64,000 bases of DNA from Zygnema cylindricum (GCA_037447655.1 JBBHKE010002503.1:303102-367101); one strand, 5' to 3'; shown: positions 45,590-57,984, counted from the stretch's first letter. Notes: generated from the sequence alone by a model not told the origin. A program made the numbers and translations.

Positions 45590-47035
45590 GGGCGCAATTT
45601 ATATTCTTCCCTCCATCTCTCACTATCCCTCTTCCTTTTCTTATCGTATTTGCTTCTTTTCCTTCTTCTTTCCCTCGAATGCTCTTTAACCCCCTCTTCT
45701 CTTTCACATTCTCCACCCCAATCCACGCTCCCCCTCTATCTATCCCTCTCCGTCTTCTCTCACTTTCCCCTTCCCTATCAATTCCTCTCACACTCTCCTT
45801 TTCCCCACTCTCTCTCTCAAACTCTCCCTCTCCACCCACCTCTACTTTTACCTTTAATCCTCCCTCGCACTCTGTCTCTCTTTCTCCCTCTCCCTCTCCC
45901 TTCCACACTCCCTCTCCCTCTCCCACTCACTCTCCCTCTATCTCACTTTCTCCCTCTCCTTCTACCTTTCCCTCTCTCTCTCTTTCTCCCTCTCCCTTTC
46001 CCTCTCCCTTTTAATCTATATATCCATCCATCAGTCCCTCTCCCTCTCACTCTCCCTCTCACTTTCAATCACCATCTCTTGCCTCGGCTCCCTCTCAACC
46101 TCTCTCTCCCTCTATCTTTCCCTCCCTCTATACCACTCTTCCTCTCTTCGCCCTCTCCCTCTCCCTCACACTCGCTCTCTCCATCCTCATCTCCCTCTCT
46201 CTTTTCTCCCCCCTCTCAATTCGTCTCTATATCTCCCTCTCTTTTCCTCGCACCCTTTCCCTCTCCTTTTTACTCTCACTCTCCATGACCTTCTCCCTCT
46301 TCTTCTCACTTTCCCTCTCCCTCACATTCTCCCTCTCACTCGCACTCTCCCTCTCCTTTTTCTCCTCCTTTTTATTTTTTTTTCCCTCTCCCTCGCTTTT
46401 CCCCAACCCCTCATATTGCCTTTCTCCCTCTCATTCTCCCTCTTGTTCACCCTCTCCTTTTCCTTCTCCCTTTCAAACTGTCTCTTCTTCCTCTCTCCTT
46501 CTCCTTCTCACTCTCACAATCCCTCTCCCTTTCAATCACCCTCTTTCTCTCTCTCTCACTCTTTCTCTCATTGTCACTTTTCTTTATCCTCAGTGTGTCT
46601 CTCTCCTTCTCCCTCCCCCTCTCCATCTCTCTCCCTCTCTCACACACTCTCCATATCCATCCTCCTCTTCCAATCTCTTTTCCTCTCCCTCTCAATCTCT
46701 CTCCCCCTCTCCCTCTCTCTTCCTTATTCCCTTTCGCTTTCCATATCCCACTTCCTCACTCACTCCCTTTCCCTCTCCCTCACCCTCTCCCTCTCCTTCA
46801 CCCTCTCCCTTTCCGTTTCCCTCTCCCTCTCTCTCTCTCCTCCCCCTCTCCCACTTCCTCATCCTTAGCCTCTCCCGCTTACTCTCCCAATCCATCACGT
46901 TTGTTTTCTCACTCTCCCTCAGTTGCCACTCTCCCTCTCTTTTTCCCCTATCCCTCTCCCTATCACTCTCTATCTCCATTACCCTCTCCCTCTCCCTCTC
47001 ACAATCCCTTTCTTTCACTTTATGACTCTCCCCTC
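45590..47035 (+). repeat. Pyrimidine-rich degenerate CCCTCT array
   Basis: About 1.4 kb almost purely C and T on the plus strand, built from CCCTCT and CCCTCTCCCTCT units with variation. Long Ser-Pro-Leu frames here are compositional artefacts. Confidence 0.93.
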
Positions 47036-47628
47036 TCCCACTTTTGTATTAGACTCTCTGACTTTACAGCCAGGGTAAACTTTCCCACGATCGAATTTTG
47101 GTTAAAAAACCATTGCGCAAAATAGGGATACAACAAAAAGGGAGGAAGTTTCCCTAATGATTTCATCTCTTGCGGCTTTGCATACGGGGGCGGCGGTTCG
47201 AGGCGCAGGGACTACAAAAGAAAGAGACTATGCTCACTAAGATCCGTCGGACAAATAGGCTCTATTTGTAGTGGAGATATTTGGATCTTTGGACAAGTCA
47301 ATAGATGATCACCTTTCGCCAGTGTCCGAGAAAAGCGTTAGAATCTCGGGGTCAAAGGAGTCCTCCACCGAGTCTTTTGGTTATGTTCTAGCCTCAACGT
47401 GTTTCAATTGCACTTCAACAAGCGCAAACTGCGCCTCTCCTTTGGCATAACACACTGGCCGATAATAGGCGGGGTCTTTTAGACCTTCCACCAAGACACC
47501 CAATCGATATCTATGATCCTCGTGGTTGTAGACCTTAGCTTTTTGTGAGTAAAATTGTCAAGGTTCCTTTTTTTTGTAGGGAGTTTAACTCTAGTATTTT
47601 TGTTTTGGTTCTTTGCTCACGTTTTTAT
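47036..47628. other. Unassigned sequence
   Basis: No recognisable coding region, repeat or RNA gene. Confidence 0.35.
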
Positions 47629-47800
47629 GCCGTGAATTGCTAATTTGGCACCCCCAAATTTTGAACCTCAAACCTAAAGTGGAATTAATAACTCTTATTT
47701 TTTTTACGTTGCTATATGCATTTTTTAATTTGCGTTAATAACTTTAATTCAATATTTTTTAAAAAATTATAATGTACAGAATGTGTCAGTCCGTACTAAA
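47629..47800 (+). repeat. Dispersed copy of the CCGTGAAT-end repeat
   Basis: Direct-orientation relative of 44,257-44,430: CCGTGAATTGCTAATT, GGCACCCCCAAATTTTG, CCTAAAGTGGAATTAATAAC. Confidence 0.65.
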
Positions 47801-48645
47801 ACTGCTCGTTATTTCGTAAAATAATACAAAAAGAGTGTCGTTTTAATGCATAGACACACGAAAGGGAGTGCGTCGACACGTGAAAGTGAGGTTGTTGATA
47901 CAAAAAAGCGCATTGGAATTTGATGCCCAATGATAAAACAGTGGAAAATCAAGCGAACTTGTTTTCACATGTTCAAACGTCGACTATGTGAACACGCTTT
48001 ATAGTTGCTACACTGAGAGAAAAATATACCTAAATTATAGTTATCCATAAATTAAAATACATTTTTTTGGGCGAAAGGTCGTGTACCCAAATTAGAGTTA
48101 ATAACACCAATTATTTTTGTAGACTAAGGTTGGATTACCATTATGCAATTTCAATAGATGTACGTCTACGTTAAATGGTCGTTTATTCCATTAGGTCAGG
48201 TTGGTAAACCACTTTTTATCTGTCTGTCAGTTTGGTAGGCTAATATTCAATGCTAAAAATCTACAAAGAATTTTCGAAGGCAAAGTCTGGATGTAATAGT
48301 TTTATTAGCGGAGGTAATTAGTGACCTGTACAGAGTGCATTATAATGAACTATCTGAAATTTCAAAACGGAACCACAAAAAGGCAATGGCAAACGTTGAT
48401 AGTATGAGCGTGACGCGATAATTTCGGTGGACTCGCACCAACCCCTAGGGAAGGTATATGAATTATACGCACCTGACCTCCCGCTCATTGTGGATTTTTT
48501 TTTCTTTTCCGCGCGGCACAATTTTACACGTTGAGTGTGTGCGTATTGTCTTCTATATCGACATTAACCACACATTGAATTTTTTGCGAGATGGCGAATC
48601 GAAAACAAAATAGATCATCCTGCTGTCACGTTTTGCGCCCATAAC
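47801..48645. other. Unassigned sequence left of the gypsy element
   Basis: AT-rich with no recognisable gene. Ends with the target site CTTGG (48,646-48,650). Confidence 0.35.
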
Positions 48646-48650
48646 CTTGG

Positions 48651-49618
48651 TGTAACAGTAATAGCGGATCGAACTTGTTTATAAATGGGTATTTAGGTGT
48701 TATGATTATAGAGTACTAAAATTGGTAGACGTCCGCGAAAGAATCACGCTATTTGGAGTTATATTTTAAAAGTTATAGCGATGGGTGTATTTAGGTGACA
48801 GCGTGGGGTCTAAATAACAAGTGGGTATCATTGAAACGGGTTAAGGGTCAAATTAGTACCGAAATTACGCGCGTACGTTTCATAAAGTTCTAATGAAACG
48901 TTTAGTATGCACGGTGCTTCGTTTCGTACAAATTTTAGTACGAAACGTCACTTTCACTTAAGGGAATTTCGTAGGAAGTTTCGCGTGCGAAATTTGTTAC
49001 GCACGCTCGTGCGAAGTCGCGTTTCGTTTGGCGCGCAATTTTGCACGTAAATGTTACGTAGTGAAACGTAACGTTTGATTGGTTAGTAAAGTGCTAAGTA
49101 GTTAGTAAGAGATTTCGCACATTTTTGGCATTGGTCAGTCTGAGTCTTTGCTGATCAATGATTGGCCCAGGTAAAAGCCTGTTAAAACGGAGCGTTGACT
49201 CTGGCCTGGCGAGTCCAGGGCGATGATGGATAAATAGTGAAGTGTAAGAGGAGAGTAGACATCTTTTACTTTGGAGAAGTTTGTGGAAATTCCAGTTGAT
49301 CTTGGTCTTGAGCGATTAATACCAAATTGGAGAAAAGGCATTTTTGCATTGAAATCTTTTACTAACTAAATAGTGTTTTAGTAGTTAAGAGATAGAATTA
49401 TTAAGAGTGGAGAGTAGAGGAAACACTTTAAATTGAAGGGTTGAGCCACGAGGGCAAGAGACCAAGCTAATGTTATGTGGACAGAAGCTTCTTCTAATTT
49501 AAAGTTATCCTTATGTGAGTGTTTTCCAATGTGGATGTGTATTTTTCAATGTGTGGAATGTGTGGTTGGAATTGTTTGTAGTAATGGGATTTTCTGAGAG
49601 GTAGGAGATCCTGTTACA
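48651..49618 (+). repeat. Gypsy 5' LTR (968 bp)
   Basis: TGTAACAGTAATAGC to CCTGTTACA, with an inverted terminal TGTAACAG/CTGTTACA. Nearly identical to 55,466-56,431. Confidence 0.96.
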
Positions 49619-49620
49619 TA

Positions 49621-49632
49621 TGGTATCAAAGC
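49621..49632 (+). promoter_or_regulatory. Gypsy primer-binding site
   Basis: TGGTATCAAAGC, two bases after the LTR, matches the complement of the initiator tRNA-Met 3' end (TGGTATCAGAGC) with one mismatch. This is the standard plant type, unlike the half-tRNA sites of the copia elements here. Confidence 0.9.
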
Positions 49633-50398
49633 TTTGGTTAGAAACCAGGGAGAAGTTTGCTCACTCGAATATCGATTGCCGTGACCGGTGAGTGTGCTCT
49701 AACCTGTGTCGGTAGAACCACAATGTGAAGTGGTAGGGGATTGGAGGGAAACTGAGTGATCACACAGCCAACGGCCGCTGGTTAGATGTGGGGCGTGCTC
49801 AGGTCATAAGGACTAAGGCGGGGTGGGCAGTGTAGCCACCGCCGAAGCTCACTCCAATTACCTAGAGGCCAAACAAACTTGCCTTCTCCTAGCAATGATT
49901 CATGTGTAGAGGGAGGGCTTGAAGCCATGAAGGGTGAGGATGTGAGGATTATAGAACAAAAGATCTTGATGTAGTGGGAAATGGGGAATTTGCTGATGGT
50001 GGAGGAAGAAAGTGGAGTACTTTACTTCTTCAAGAGCAAAGGAGTCCAGAAATGACTCAAAACTTTTCAAACCTTAAATTGTTACCTTTGATTGGTTTCA
50101 ATTTTGCTGTTGCAAAATTTATGGTTAAATCTTACCTTTGATAGCTTTCAATTTTTGCTATTGCAAAATTGGTGGGGAAATTCTTACATTTCTGTTTCAA
50201 TGTTGGGAAATTGAAAATTTGAATTTGTACTAACTTATTGTCAATGTCTTTCTAATTTCTCAGATCTTGATCTTTTCAAAGGATTTGTTAAGGAGAAGAA
50301 GTTTTTGATTGGAGCAATCTAAGGACTTCAAATCTGCAACAAATTTCTTTGGGAAATTATACTTTATCTTTCCTTTTGCTTGATTTAATTGTGTGATA
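49633..50398 (+). other. Gypsy untranslated leader
   Basis: About 770 bp between primer site and gag start, with no long frame. A repeated TACCTTTGATTG/TACCTTTGATAG segment occurs near 50,090-50,150. Confidence 0.6.
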
Positions 50399-51715
50399 AT
50401 GGCAAATTCTGCATGGAAACGTGAAATGGAGAATGCTTTGAATGTGTTGAAGAAGCGAACTGTGAAATTGGTCAACAGATTTAATAATCATGCTACCACT
50501 GTGGATGAAACCATTTTCGAATTGAAAAGTGAATTAAAAGTTGTCAAAGAAAATGGAAATGTTTCAAATGAGAAATTAGATGAACTTATTAACTTAATTC
50601 AGACCAAGAATGATATGAATGACCAAAAGGGTGAGAGTAGTAAAAGGAATGCCAGTTTTAGGGAGGATGATCATGATAGACCTAAGAAGATAAGGGATCT
50701 GAAATTGTCTATTAGTGAGGCACCATCTTTTGATGGTAAGAGGATTGATGAGTTGGATGCTTGGATTTTTCATATGGAATATTATTTGGAGTCTAGAAAT
50801 TGCGATCGTGATGATTACACTTCTTTTGCTGTTAACTGTCTGTAAGGCGATGCTCAGATTTGGTATTATACTCAGAGAAGGTCTAAATTGATTCCTGATA
50901 ATGTTGATTGGGAAACTTTTAAAACCGCGATCAAATCGCGTTTCTTGTCAATCACTTTTAAATCCAAAATGGAAGAAAAGTGGCTGAATTGTAAGCAGAC
51001 TGGATCTGTGAAGGATTATATTGTGGAATTTGACTCATCTAGTATTCATGTCATAGGTTTGACTGATGAAATGGCTAAATTGCATTTCTTGAACTATTTG
51101 AATCCTATACTGAAATCAGAACTAAAACATCAAAAATTTAATAATTTGAAGGAATTACAAGATAAGTCATTGGAATTAGAGGATCAGTTGGGGTATAATC
51201 GGGAAACTCGATCACTCAGGGGTAATTTAAATGAAGTATCACAGTGGGATGAGGAGGAATTTGTTAAAGAGGGTTTGAATGCTGGTCTGGTCAATAGTCA
51301 AAATATTTTCAGGGGAAATCAAAGGGGTGGACATAGTGTTAATGCAGGAAATAAATTTAACAATAGAGGGGGGTACATTAAAAGTCCTAAACCGAACATT
51401 AATGCTCAGAAGCCTAACCTTACCATCCCCACATGCACTATTTGTCAGAAAAGGGGTCATAGAGCATTTGAGTGTGCACAATTGAAAAAGATTAACTGTT
51501 ATAACTGTGGAGAGGAGGGACATTTTAGTAGAGAGTGCACAAAACCCAAAAAGAAAGTCACTTGTTTCAAATGTGGAGGTCCAGATCATTACGCTAAAGA
51601 CTGTACAGATAAAGGTTCTCTCAAAACAGTCGATGTAAATGAAGGTCTCCAAGAGGATATTGCATTATATCTAGCTGAGCAGGAAGCCCAGGAGGTGGGA
51701 AACGGAAAGGACTAA
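50399..51715 (+). pseudogene. Gypsy gag with an in-frame stop
   Basis: Starts MANSAWKREMENALNVLKKR. The first part has a coiled-coil-like acidic and basic region, then SISEAPSFDGKRIDELDAW, the usual start of the retrotransposon gag domain. An in-frame TAA at 50,843-50,845 interrupts it after AVNCL; the same frame resumes GDAQIWYYTQRR and stays open to a TAA at 51,713. Three CCHC zinc knuckles follow one another: CTICQKRGHRAFEC, CYNCGEEGHFSREC, CFKCGGPDHYAKDC (about 51,435-51,602). Gag would form the particle and bind genomic RNA. The stop would leave a 149-residue fragment without zinc knuckles. Confidence 0.93.
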
Positions 51716-54700
51716 CTGAAAGTCCTCAGTTTAGTCAACCGGATCCAGAAGTTAAAGAGTTAACTTTGGAGGGCAAATTAATGAATGGAAAAGTTAGGAT
51801 AGCTGAATTTATTATGATTCTCACTACACTGCAAAGTTTAAAGAATCCTTCTGATGAAATTCTCAACAACAGACCTATGTTAGGACAGTTAAGTAATGAT
51901 GACACCAGACACAGTTTGATTAGATTCGAGTCATTATTGGAAGGAAAACCGTTGAAAGTAATGGTTGATTCAGGTGCCACACATAATTTTATTTCACATA
52001 AGTTTGTAGAGGAAAATAAAATTCCTACTGTCATAAGGGAAAAGCCTTTACATGTTCAAGTGGCAAATGGTAATAAGTCCACATTAGACTTACAAACTGA
52101 CACGATAGAAGTTGATATCCAAGGTCATAAAATGAAAGTTGTGTGTGAAATAATGAATTTGGGAAGTGAAGAACTAATTCTGGGAAAGCCTTGGTTAACA
52201 GAACATAATCCTCAAATTAATTGGGAAATTAACACCTTAAAAGTGAAGTCTGAAAACGGTTGGAAGGTTTTGCAAGCATTATCTCCTAAGAAATTGCATA
52301 GGAATCATATAAATAACATAACCAGATTGGGAGTAGAAGGTTTGATATCTGCTAAACAATTTAAAAAACATTTAAAAGATAAAACGAATCATGCTTTCTT
52401 GTTATTAGTAACTGAGGCAGTTACTGATGAATGGGGGGGAGAAAACACTAACATTGATGTCATCCCTAAATCTGACACCACTAAAACTTTCGAAAAACTA
52501 AAATCTGATTTTGTAACTGACATTAATACATCTGATGTTGTTGTTAAGGATTTGATTTTTGAATTTCAAGATGTTTTCCCAAGTGATTTACCCTCGGGAA
52601 GGCCACCTTCCCGAGATGTAGAACATGTTATTAACCTTGAACCTGGATGTAATCCTCCTGTCACAGGAATTTATAAACACAGTTTCTTTGAGCAAGAGGA
52701 GTTAAAGAAACAGATCAAAGAACTCCTAGAGAAAGGACATATTCAACCCAGCAAATCACCGTACGGAGCACCAGTTCTTTTCGTCAAAAAGAAGGACGGA
52801 ACGTTGAGAATGTGTGTCGATTATCGTAGTTTGAACAAGATTACGGTGAAGGATAAGTATCCGTTACCTTTAATTTCTGATTTGATAGATCGTTTAAAAG
52901 GTGCTAAAGTATTTTCGTTGATTGACCAGCGTAGTGGCTTTAATCAGGTGCCAATTAGAATTGAGGATGTTGATAAAACTGCTTTCAAGACTAGGGTGGG
53001 TCATTTTGAATGGATACTGATGCCATTCGGCTTAACGAATGCTCCGCCTACATACCAAAGATTAATGAACCAAACTTTTTCGGATTACATAGATGAGTTT
53101 GTTCAGGTGTTTATTGATGATATTCTAATTTACAGTGAATCTAGAGAACAACATGTAATTCATTTAAGAAAAGAGTTAGAAAGGTTAAAAGAAAGAAAAT
53201 TATACGGAAAATTGTCAAAATCTAGCTTTCTTAAAAGTGAACAATTATTTTTGGGACATATAGTTAGTGGGGAAGGTGTTAAAACAGATCCATCCAAAAT
53301 CACTGCAATCCAAAATTGGAAGCAACCTACTAATGTCACAGAAGTTAGATCATTTTTGGGATTGGCCACTTACTACAGGAAATTTATAAAGAACTTCAGT
53401 ATGATTGCCGCACCTTTGACGGATTTACTTCGGGAAAATGAGACGTTTGTGTGGGGAGCTGATCAAGAGAGAGCATTCAAGGAACTAAAAGGGAAGTTGA
53501 CCTCTGCCCCTACACTGGTGTATCCTGACCCTGTTGGAGAATTTGAAGTTCTGATCACTACAGATGCTTCTGACAAAGGTCTAGGTGCAGTCATAAGTCA
53601 AAAAGTCGGCAAACACTCTCATCCTATTGCTTTTGAGTCCAAAAAATTCAATGATGCTGAAAAGAACTATACAGCACAGGAAAAAGAATTACTTGCGATT
53701 GTACATGCATTGGTGAAATGGCGATGTTATTTGCATAATAAAGAATTTACAGTTCACTGTGATAATAAATCACTTTCTTATTTACAGAGATTAAGTGATG
53801 CACAGATTATGACTGGCAGACAGGTTAGGTGGATGCAAAAATTAGCATATTTCAAATTTAATGTCAAACATATTCCTGGGAAGACAAATGTAGTTGCAGA
53901 TCCTTTAAGTAGATGTTTTGAAATAAGTGTTATGGTTCAGGATGAATTGTTTTTAGATACAGTTAGATATGGTTATGATAAAGATCCTTATTTTGTTGTG
54001 ATTTGCAAGAATATTTTGGGAGGGAATTCTGACCCACTGAATGAGAGGCATGTCAAAAACTTTAGAATAGAAGATGGTTTACTGTATTTGCGAACAGGGG
54101 ATAGGTTATGCATTCCTGAAATGGGAGACTTGAGAAAACAACTTTTACAGGCAGCCCATGAGCATTTAGGACATCTTGGTCGAGATAAAACTCTTAGTCG
54201 GTTGCAGAGTAGATGGTTTTGGCCAGGGATGGCAAAGGAGGTGTCGAAACACGTGGAAAGTTGTGTCCTTTGCCAACAGAGTAAACCTAGTAACCAGAAA
54301 CCTAGAGGTCTCTTAAAACCTTTAGATATCCCCGAAAGACCATGGGAATATGTCAGTATGGATTTTATTGTCAGGTTACCAGCTACATCTAGAAGAAATG
54401 ACAGTATCATGGTCGTAGTCAATGGGTTCAGTAAAATGGCAATCTTTATCCCTTGCAAAACTACTCATTCAGTTGTAGATATTGCAAAGTTATATTTTGA
54501 CAACGTGGTCAGACATCATGGAGTTCCCCTGTCTATAGTCAGTGATAGGGATTCAAAATTTACATCTGCATTTTGGAAAGAATTGCAGCAAAATTTAGGC
54601 TCTGAATTGAAAATGAGTACCGTTTATCATCCTCAGAGAGATGGACAGACAGAAAGGATGAACCGTACACTAGACGAAATGCTTAGGACTGATTGCAGTG

Positions 54701-55326
54701 GAGTGCAGAACACATGGGAATCTAAACTGCCATTAATGGAATTTGCATACAATTCATGTAAACATGCTAGTACAGGATTCTCACCATTTGAAGTTGCATA
54801 CGGATACCAACCTAGAGAAGCATTAGACTTAATAACAGGGGTCACTCAAGAGAATAGAGGTTCAGGAACAGAGTTTTGGGAATACATTCAAATAGTTTGG
54901 AAAACTGTCCGGGATGCATTAGTGGAGGCACAAAGGAGGCAAGAATTAAATGCTAACCGCAAACGGGGTGATTGGGTGTTACGCACAGGTGACAAGGTTT
55001 GGCTTTCTACAACTCATTACAGGTGCAAGATCGAGGGACAATCGGATCCTATGGGAAAATTTGCTCCTAAGTACATTGGACCATTTACTGTAACCGAGAT
55101 GATATCGTCAGTTGCTGCCAAATTGGACTTGCCGCCTTCAACAAAGATTCGTCCAGTGATACACATCAGCCAATTGAAACCAGTAAATCTTCGCCCAACT
55201 GAAGGAGAATTGGAATTGGATCCCTCAATAATTATAGAACCTGAAGTTCACAGATGGGTAATAGATTGGGTTGGTCAACGGTTCAAGGTCGGTGATACTA
55301 TATTCTGGCAAGTGCATTATCTATGA
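51679..55326 (+). CDS. Gypsy pol polyprotein (protease, RT, RNase H, integrase)
   Basis: The frame is -1 relative to gag, opens at 51,679 and has no ATG before the conserved domains, so expression by frameshifting is likely. Protease: [12 protein letters not shown] (about 51,961). [34 protein letters not shown] and catalytic VFIDDILIY (about 53,108), an F-x-DD variant of YxDD. RNase [37 protein letters not shown]. Integrase: zinc region [20 protein letters not shown], then [24 protein letters not shown] and [13 protein letters not shown] (D, D, E). The C-terminal region has [10 protein letters not shown] (GPY/F-type) and [11 protein letters not shown], a degenerate chromodomain-like start. 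A TGA at 55,324 ends it; the same frame continues for 34 more codons (EDELALEDKNSEF) to a TGA at 55,416. Confidence 0.95.
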   Translation, partial: AGSPGGGKRKGLTESPQFSQPDPEVKELTLEGKLMNGKVRIAEFIMILTTLQSLKNPSDEILNNRPMLGQLSNDDTRHSLIRFESLLEGKPLKVMVDSGATHNFISHKFVEENKIPTVIREKPLHVQVANGNKSTLDLQTDTIEVDIQGHKMKVVCEIMNLGSEELILGKPWLTEHNPQINWEINTLKVKSENGWKVLQALSPKKLHRNHINNITRLGVEGLISAKQFKKHLKDKTNHAFLLLVTEAVTDEWGGENTNIDVIPKSDTTKTFEKLKSDFVTDINTSDVVVKDLIFEFQDVFPSDLPSGRPPSRDVEHVINLEPGCNPPVTGIYKHSFFEQEELKKQIKELLEKGHIQPSKSPYGAPVLFVKKKDGTLRMCVDYRSLNKITVKDKYPLPLISDLIDRLKGAKVFSLIDQRSGFNQVPIRIEDVDKTAFKTRVGHFEWILMPFGLTNAPPTYQRLMNQTFSDYIDEFVQVFIDDILIYSESREQHVIHLRKELERLKERKLYGKLSKSSFLKSEQLFLGHIVSGEGVKTDPSKITAIQNWKQPTNVTEVRSFLGLATYYRKFIKNFSMIAAPLTDLLRENETFVWGADQERAFKELKGKLTSAPTLVYPDPVGEFEVLITTDASDKGLGAVISQKVGKHSHPIAFESKKFNDAEKNYTAQEKELLAIVHALVKWRCYLHNKEFTVHCDNKSLSYLQRLSDAQIMTGRQVRWMQKLAYFKFNVKHIPGKTNVVADPLSRCFEISVMVQDELFLDTVRYGYDKDPYFVVICKNILGGNSDPLNERHVKNFRIEDGLLYLRTGDRLCIPEMGDLRKQLLQAAHEHLGHLGRDKTLSRLQSRWFWPGMAKEVSKHVESCVLCQQSKPSNQKPRGLLKPLDIPERPWEYVSMDFIVRLPATSRRNDSIMVVVNGFSKMAIFIPCKTTHSVVDIAKLYFDNVVRHHGVPLSIVSDRDSKFTSAFWKELQQNLGSELKMSTVYHPQRDGQTERMNRTLDEMLRTDCSGVQNTWESKLPLMEFAYNSCKHASTGFSPFEVAYGYQPREALDLITGVTQENRGSGTEFWEYIQIVWKTVRDALVEAQRRQELNANRKRGDWVLRTGDKVWLSTTHYRCKIEGQSDPMGKFAPKYIGPFTVTEMISSVAAKLDLPPSTKIRPVIHISQLKPVNLRPTEGELELDPSIIIEPEVHRWVIDWVGQRFKVGDTIFWQVHYL
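51697..51726 (+). promoter_or_regulatory. Predicted -1 ribosomal frameshift signal
   Basis: GGGAAAC (51,697-51,703) sits in the gag frame as G GGA AAC, the canonical X-XXY-YYZ order; a -1 slip enters the open pol frame. Four bases later AGGACT (51,708-51,713) can pair perfectly with AGTCCT (51,721-51,726) around a 7-nt loop, and the gag stop lies in this hairpin. The gag and pol frames overlap by 37 nt here. Confidence 0.75.
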
Positions 55327-55448
55327 AGGCCTGAGGATGAGTTGGCTTTAGAGGATAAAAATTCAGAGTTTTTACAGAGGTACTGGAGGGATAATAATAT
55401 AGAAGTCCTGTCGTGATAATTAAAGGTGTTTTAACCGAGGTTAGTTAA

Positions 55449-55465
55449 AAATAAAGAGGGGATGA
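55449..55465 (+). promoter_or_regulatory. Gypsy polypurine tract
   Basis: AAATAAAGAGGGGATGA directly before the 3' LTR. Confidence 0.8.
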
Positions 55466-56431
55466 TGTAACAGTAATAGCGGATCGAACTTGTTTATAAA
55501 TGGGTATTTAGGTGTTATGATTATAGAGTACTAAAATTGGTAGACGTCCGCGAAAGAATCACGCTATTTGGAGTTATATTTTAAAAGTTATAGCGATGGG
55601 TGTATTTAGGTGACAGCGTGGGGTCTAAATAACAAGTGGGTATCATTGAAACGGGTTAAGGGTCAAATTAGTACCGAAATTACGCGCGTACGTTTCATAA
55701 AGTTCTAATGAAACGTTTAGTATGCACGGTGCTTCGTTTCGTACAAATTTTAGTACGAAACGTCACTTTCACTTAAGGGAATTTCGTAGGAAGTTTCGCG
55801 TGCGAAATTTGTTACGCACGCTCGTGCGAAGTCGCGTTTCGTTTGGCGCGCAATTTTGCACGTAAATGTTACGTAGTGAAACGTAACGTTTGATTGGTTA
55901 GTAAAGTGCTAAGTAGTTAGTAAGAGATTTCGCACGTTTTTGGCATTGGTCAGTCTGAGTCTTTGCTGATCAATGATTGGCCCAAGTAAAAGCCTGTTAA
56001 AACGGAGCGTTGACTCTGGCCTGGCGAGTCCAGGGCGATGATGGATAAATAGTGAAGTGTAAGAGGAGAGTAGACATCTTTTACTTTGGAGAAGTTTGTG
56101 GAAATTCCAGCTGATCTTGGTCTTGAGCGATTAATACCAAATTGGAGAAAAGGCATTTTTGCATTGAAATCTTTTACTAACTAAATAGTGTTTTAGTAGT
56201 TAAGAGATAGAATTATTAAGAGTGGAGAGTAGAGGAAACACTTTAAATTGAAGGGTTGAGCCACGAGGGCAAGAGACCAAGCTAATGTTATGTGGACAGA
56301 AGCTTCTTCTAATTTAAAGTTATCCTTATGTGAGTGTTTTCCAATGTGGATGTGTATTTTTCAATGTGTGGAATGTGTGGTTGGAATTGTTTGTAGTAAT
56401 GGGATTCTGAGAGGTAGGAGATCCTGTTACA
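55466..56431 (+). repeat. Gypsy 3' LTR (966 bp)
   Basis: Differs from the 5' LTR by A/G in CACRTTTTTGG, G/A in CCCARGTAAAAG, T/C in CAGYTGATC, and a missing TT near the end (GGGATTCTGAG). Followed by target duplication CTTGG. Confidence 0.96.
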
Positions 56432-56565
56432 CTTGGAGATTCTTCAGTAAAGATGTTCTTCTTGAAATAAAAAAAGGGTGCGTAGTGGTATGAACTTATA
56501 CGACCCTTAGTAAGCAAACGCATTTTTTTTTCGCTAATGGAAGTCTGGCATAATTATTTATGAAC

Positions 56566-56585
56566 TAATAACGATTCACGGTGTA
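56566..56585 (-). repeat. Repeat end of the CCGTGAAT family (inverted orientation)
   Basis: CTAATAACGATTCACGGTGT matches the reverse complement of the 44,257 end. Similarity outside this short block is weak. Confidence 0.55.
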
Positions 56586-56619
56586 GCGTTCTTTTTTGTT
56601 TCGTTTTTTAGACGTAGGT

Positions 56620-57345
56620 TGGATCGTATCCCCATGTAATTGTAACTTAGCGTACTTACTTTGCATTCAAGCCAAGATTCTCCGTACACAGTTTTCTAGT
56701 ATCCTAATGCGTAAAAACGAAATCGTTAGTTACGTGTGTGACAATTGTGTACGCCAGCAATACCCGTGATGGTTGTCAATGTTTACAATCTATGTTGACG
56801 CATCGTATTTTTTGTTGCTACTTGTGATGTCGCATGTCATTCGTGACATTGTAGACATACAACTTTCTAGTCTGTGTGGTTTTATGGTTGAAGAAGATGC
56901 GCTTTGCCTTTACGTCTCATCAAAATCTTAGGACCACGTGCAGAAAAAGTTATCCGTACTAAACGGAAACATGCAAAATATAACAAATCGTGCACTGTAC
57001 CAGATGTTAATGGACAAAACATAACGAATTGTGTACATTTGCTCGTCGTTTAAAATCGTTCGAAAATTTTGAAAACTTTTCACACGTGCGAATATTTTTT
57101 ACTATTTGTGTAACGGTTGTACTTTAATTTAAAACACATCGTCGATATGTTTTAAAATAAATTTTGAAAACGATGTTTATTGACATGGCCGAGGGGCGTA
57201 AAACACAAAACGACAACATGTGGTACATTGTAAGTTTGACAATGACGCAAACTGTACTTCTAATTTTTTCAAATTCTTTGTACGATAATAAGTTAAGCGG
57301 TAAGCCGCTGATTTTTTGAGAAAAACGAAAGAAAAAAACCCTTAA
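56620..57345 (+). repeat. Family R repeat, copy 2
   Basis: Ordered blocks shared with 16,310-17,285 and 62,740-63,020: GATTCTCCGTACA, GTGACATTGTAGAC, an imperfect palindrome AAAACACATCGTCGATATG (57,131-57,153), AAGTTTGACAATGACGCAAA, and GAAAGAAAAAAACCC at the end. Confidence 0.68.
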
Positions 57346-57346
57346 T

Positions 57347-57984
57347 TTGGCATTTGGGGACATGGACTTACTTTCTTATTCCTCTTGTTTTTTTTTTCAG
57401 TTTTATCCCTTTTGCACACAAATGGTTTTACCATCACAATTTTTGCAATTATGTTATATATGCCAAGTCCTTTACGTGGAGGTCAATGGATACCAAAAAG
57501 AGCGTAAAATGATATCAAAAGTAGCATCACAAGATATCCTCGACAAAATTTTTTTCGTCGGTTTTGGTAGATTTGAATCCACTATGTTCGAAAGGAAACG
57601 ACATTTGTCAATTGTAACGTTTTCATCATTTGTATGTAGTGGGCCATATCTATTATTTCCTAAGTGTGGCAATCTTTCAAGACGAATGTGTGGCTAGCGT
57701 CCTCCTTTGCGTTTGCTTATCAAGGGCATTTGCTTCGAAAAACACAAAATCGGAAGGTCAAAGTTGTCGCTCGAAAGTATAGAAAATCTTGCTAGATCTT
57801 TAGTAAATATGTTTTATAAAAAGAAAAAAACAATACGGCTTGGTTCGAAATTGTACAGATTCTATTGCTCAACCTCACTTTTCGCCTGATGGAGCCTCAC
57901 CCTAATACGAAAGGATATAAAACAAGACAAAATCCAATAAACAACCTCACTTTTAGCTAATGGAAGTCCACTTTAAGAAGCTAC
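57347..57984. other. Unassigned sequence
   Basis: A plus-strand frame of 116 codons (57,347-57,697) has no recognisable domain and no supporting context. Otherwise nothing seen. Confidence 0.35.

Larger units (their letters stand above)
48651..56431 (+). mobile_element. Young Ty3/gypsy (chromovirus-like) retrotransposon
   Basis: Full-length element of 7.8 kb with TG..CA LTRs, perfect target duplication CTTGG (48,646-48,650 and 56,432-56,436), tRNA primer site, gag with three zinc knuckles, pol in protease-RT-RNase H-integrase order, and a polypurine tract. I found three substitutions and one 2-base indel between the LTRs, so insertion was recent. Two in-frame stops (TAA 50,843, TGA 55,324) probably make it non-autonomous. 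Confidence 0.97.

Noticed and set aside
45650-47025. Ser/Pro/Leu-rich frames of 110-246 codons
   Set aside because: Compositional artefact of the CCCTCT array; all frames are open.
50843-50845. TAA in gypsy gag as programmed readthrough
   Set aside because: The following bases (GGCGAT) do not match known readthrough contexts, and the stop lies inside the conserved gag domain rather than at a domain border.
57347-57697. 116-codon frame as a conserved protein
   Set aside because: No motif, AT-rich, flanked by non-coding repeats.
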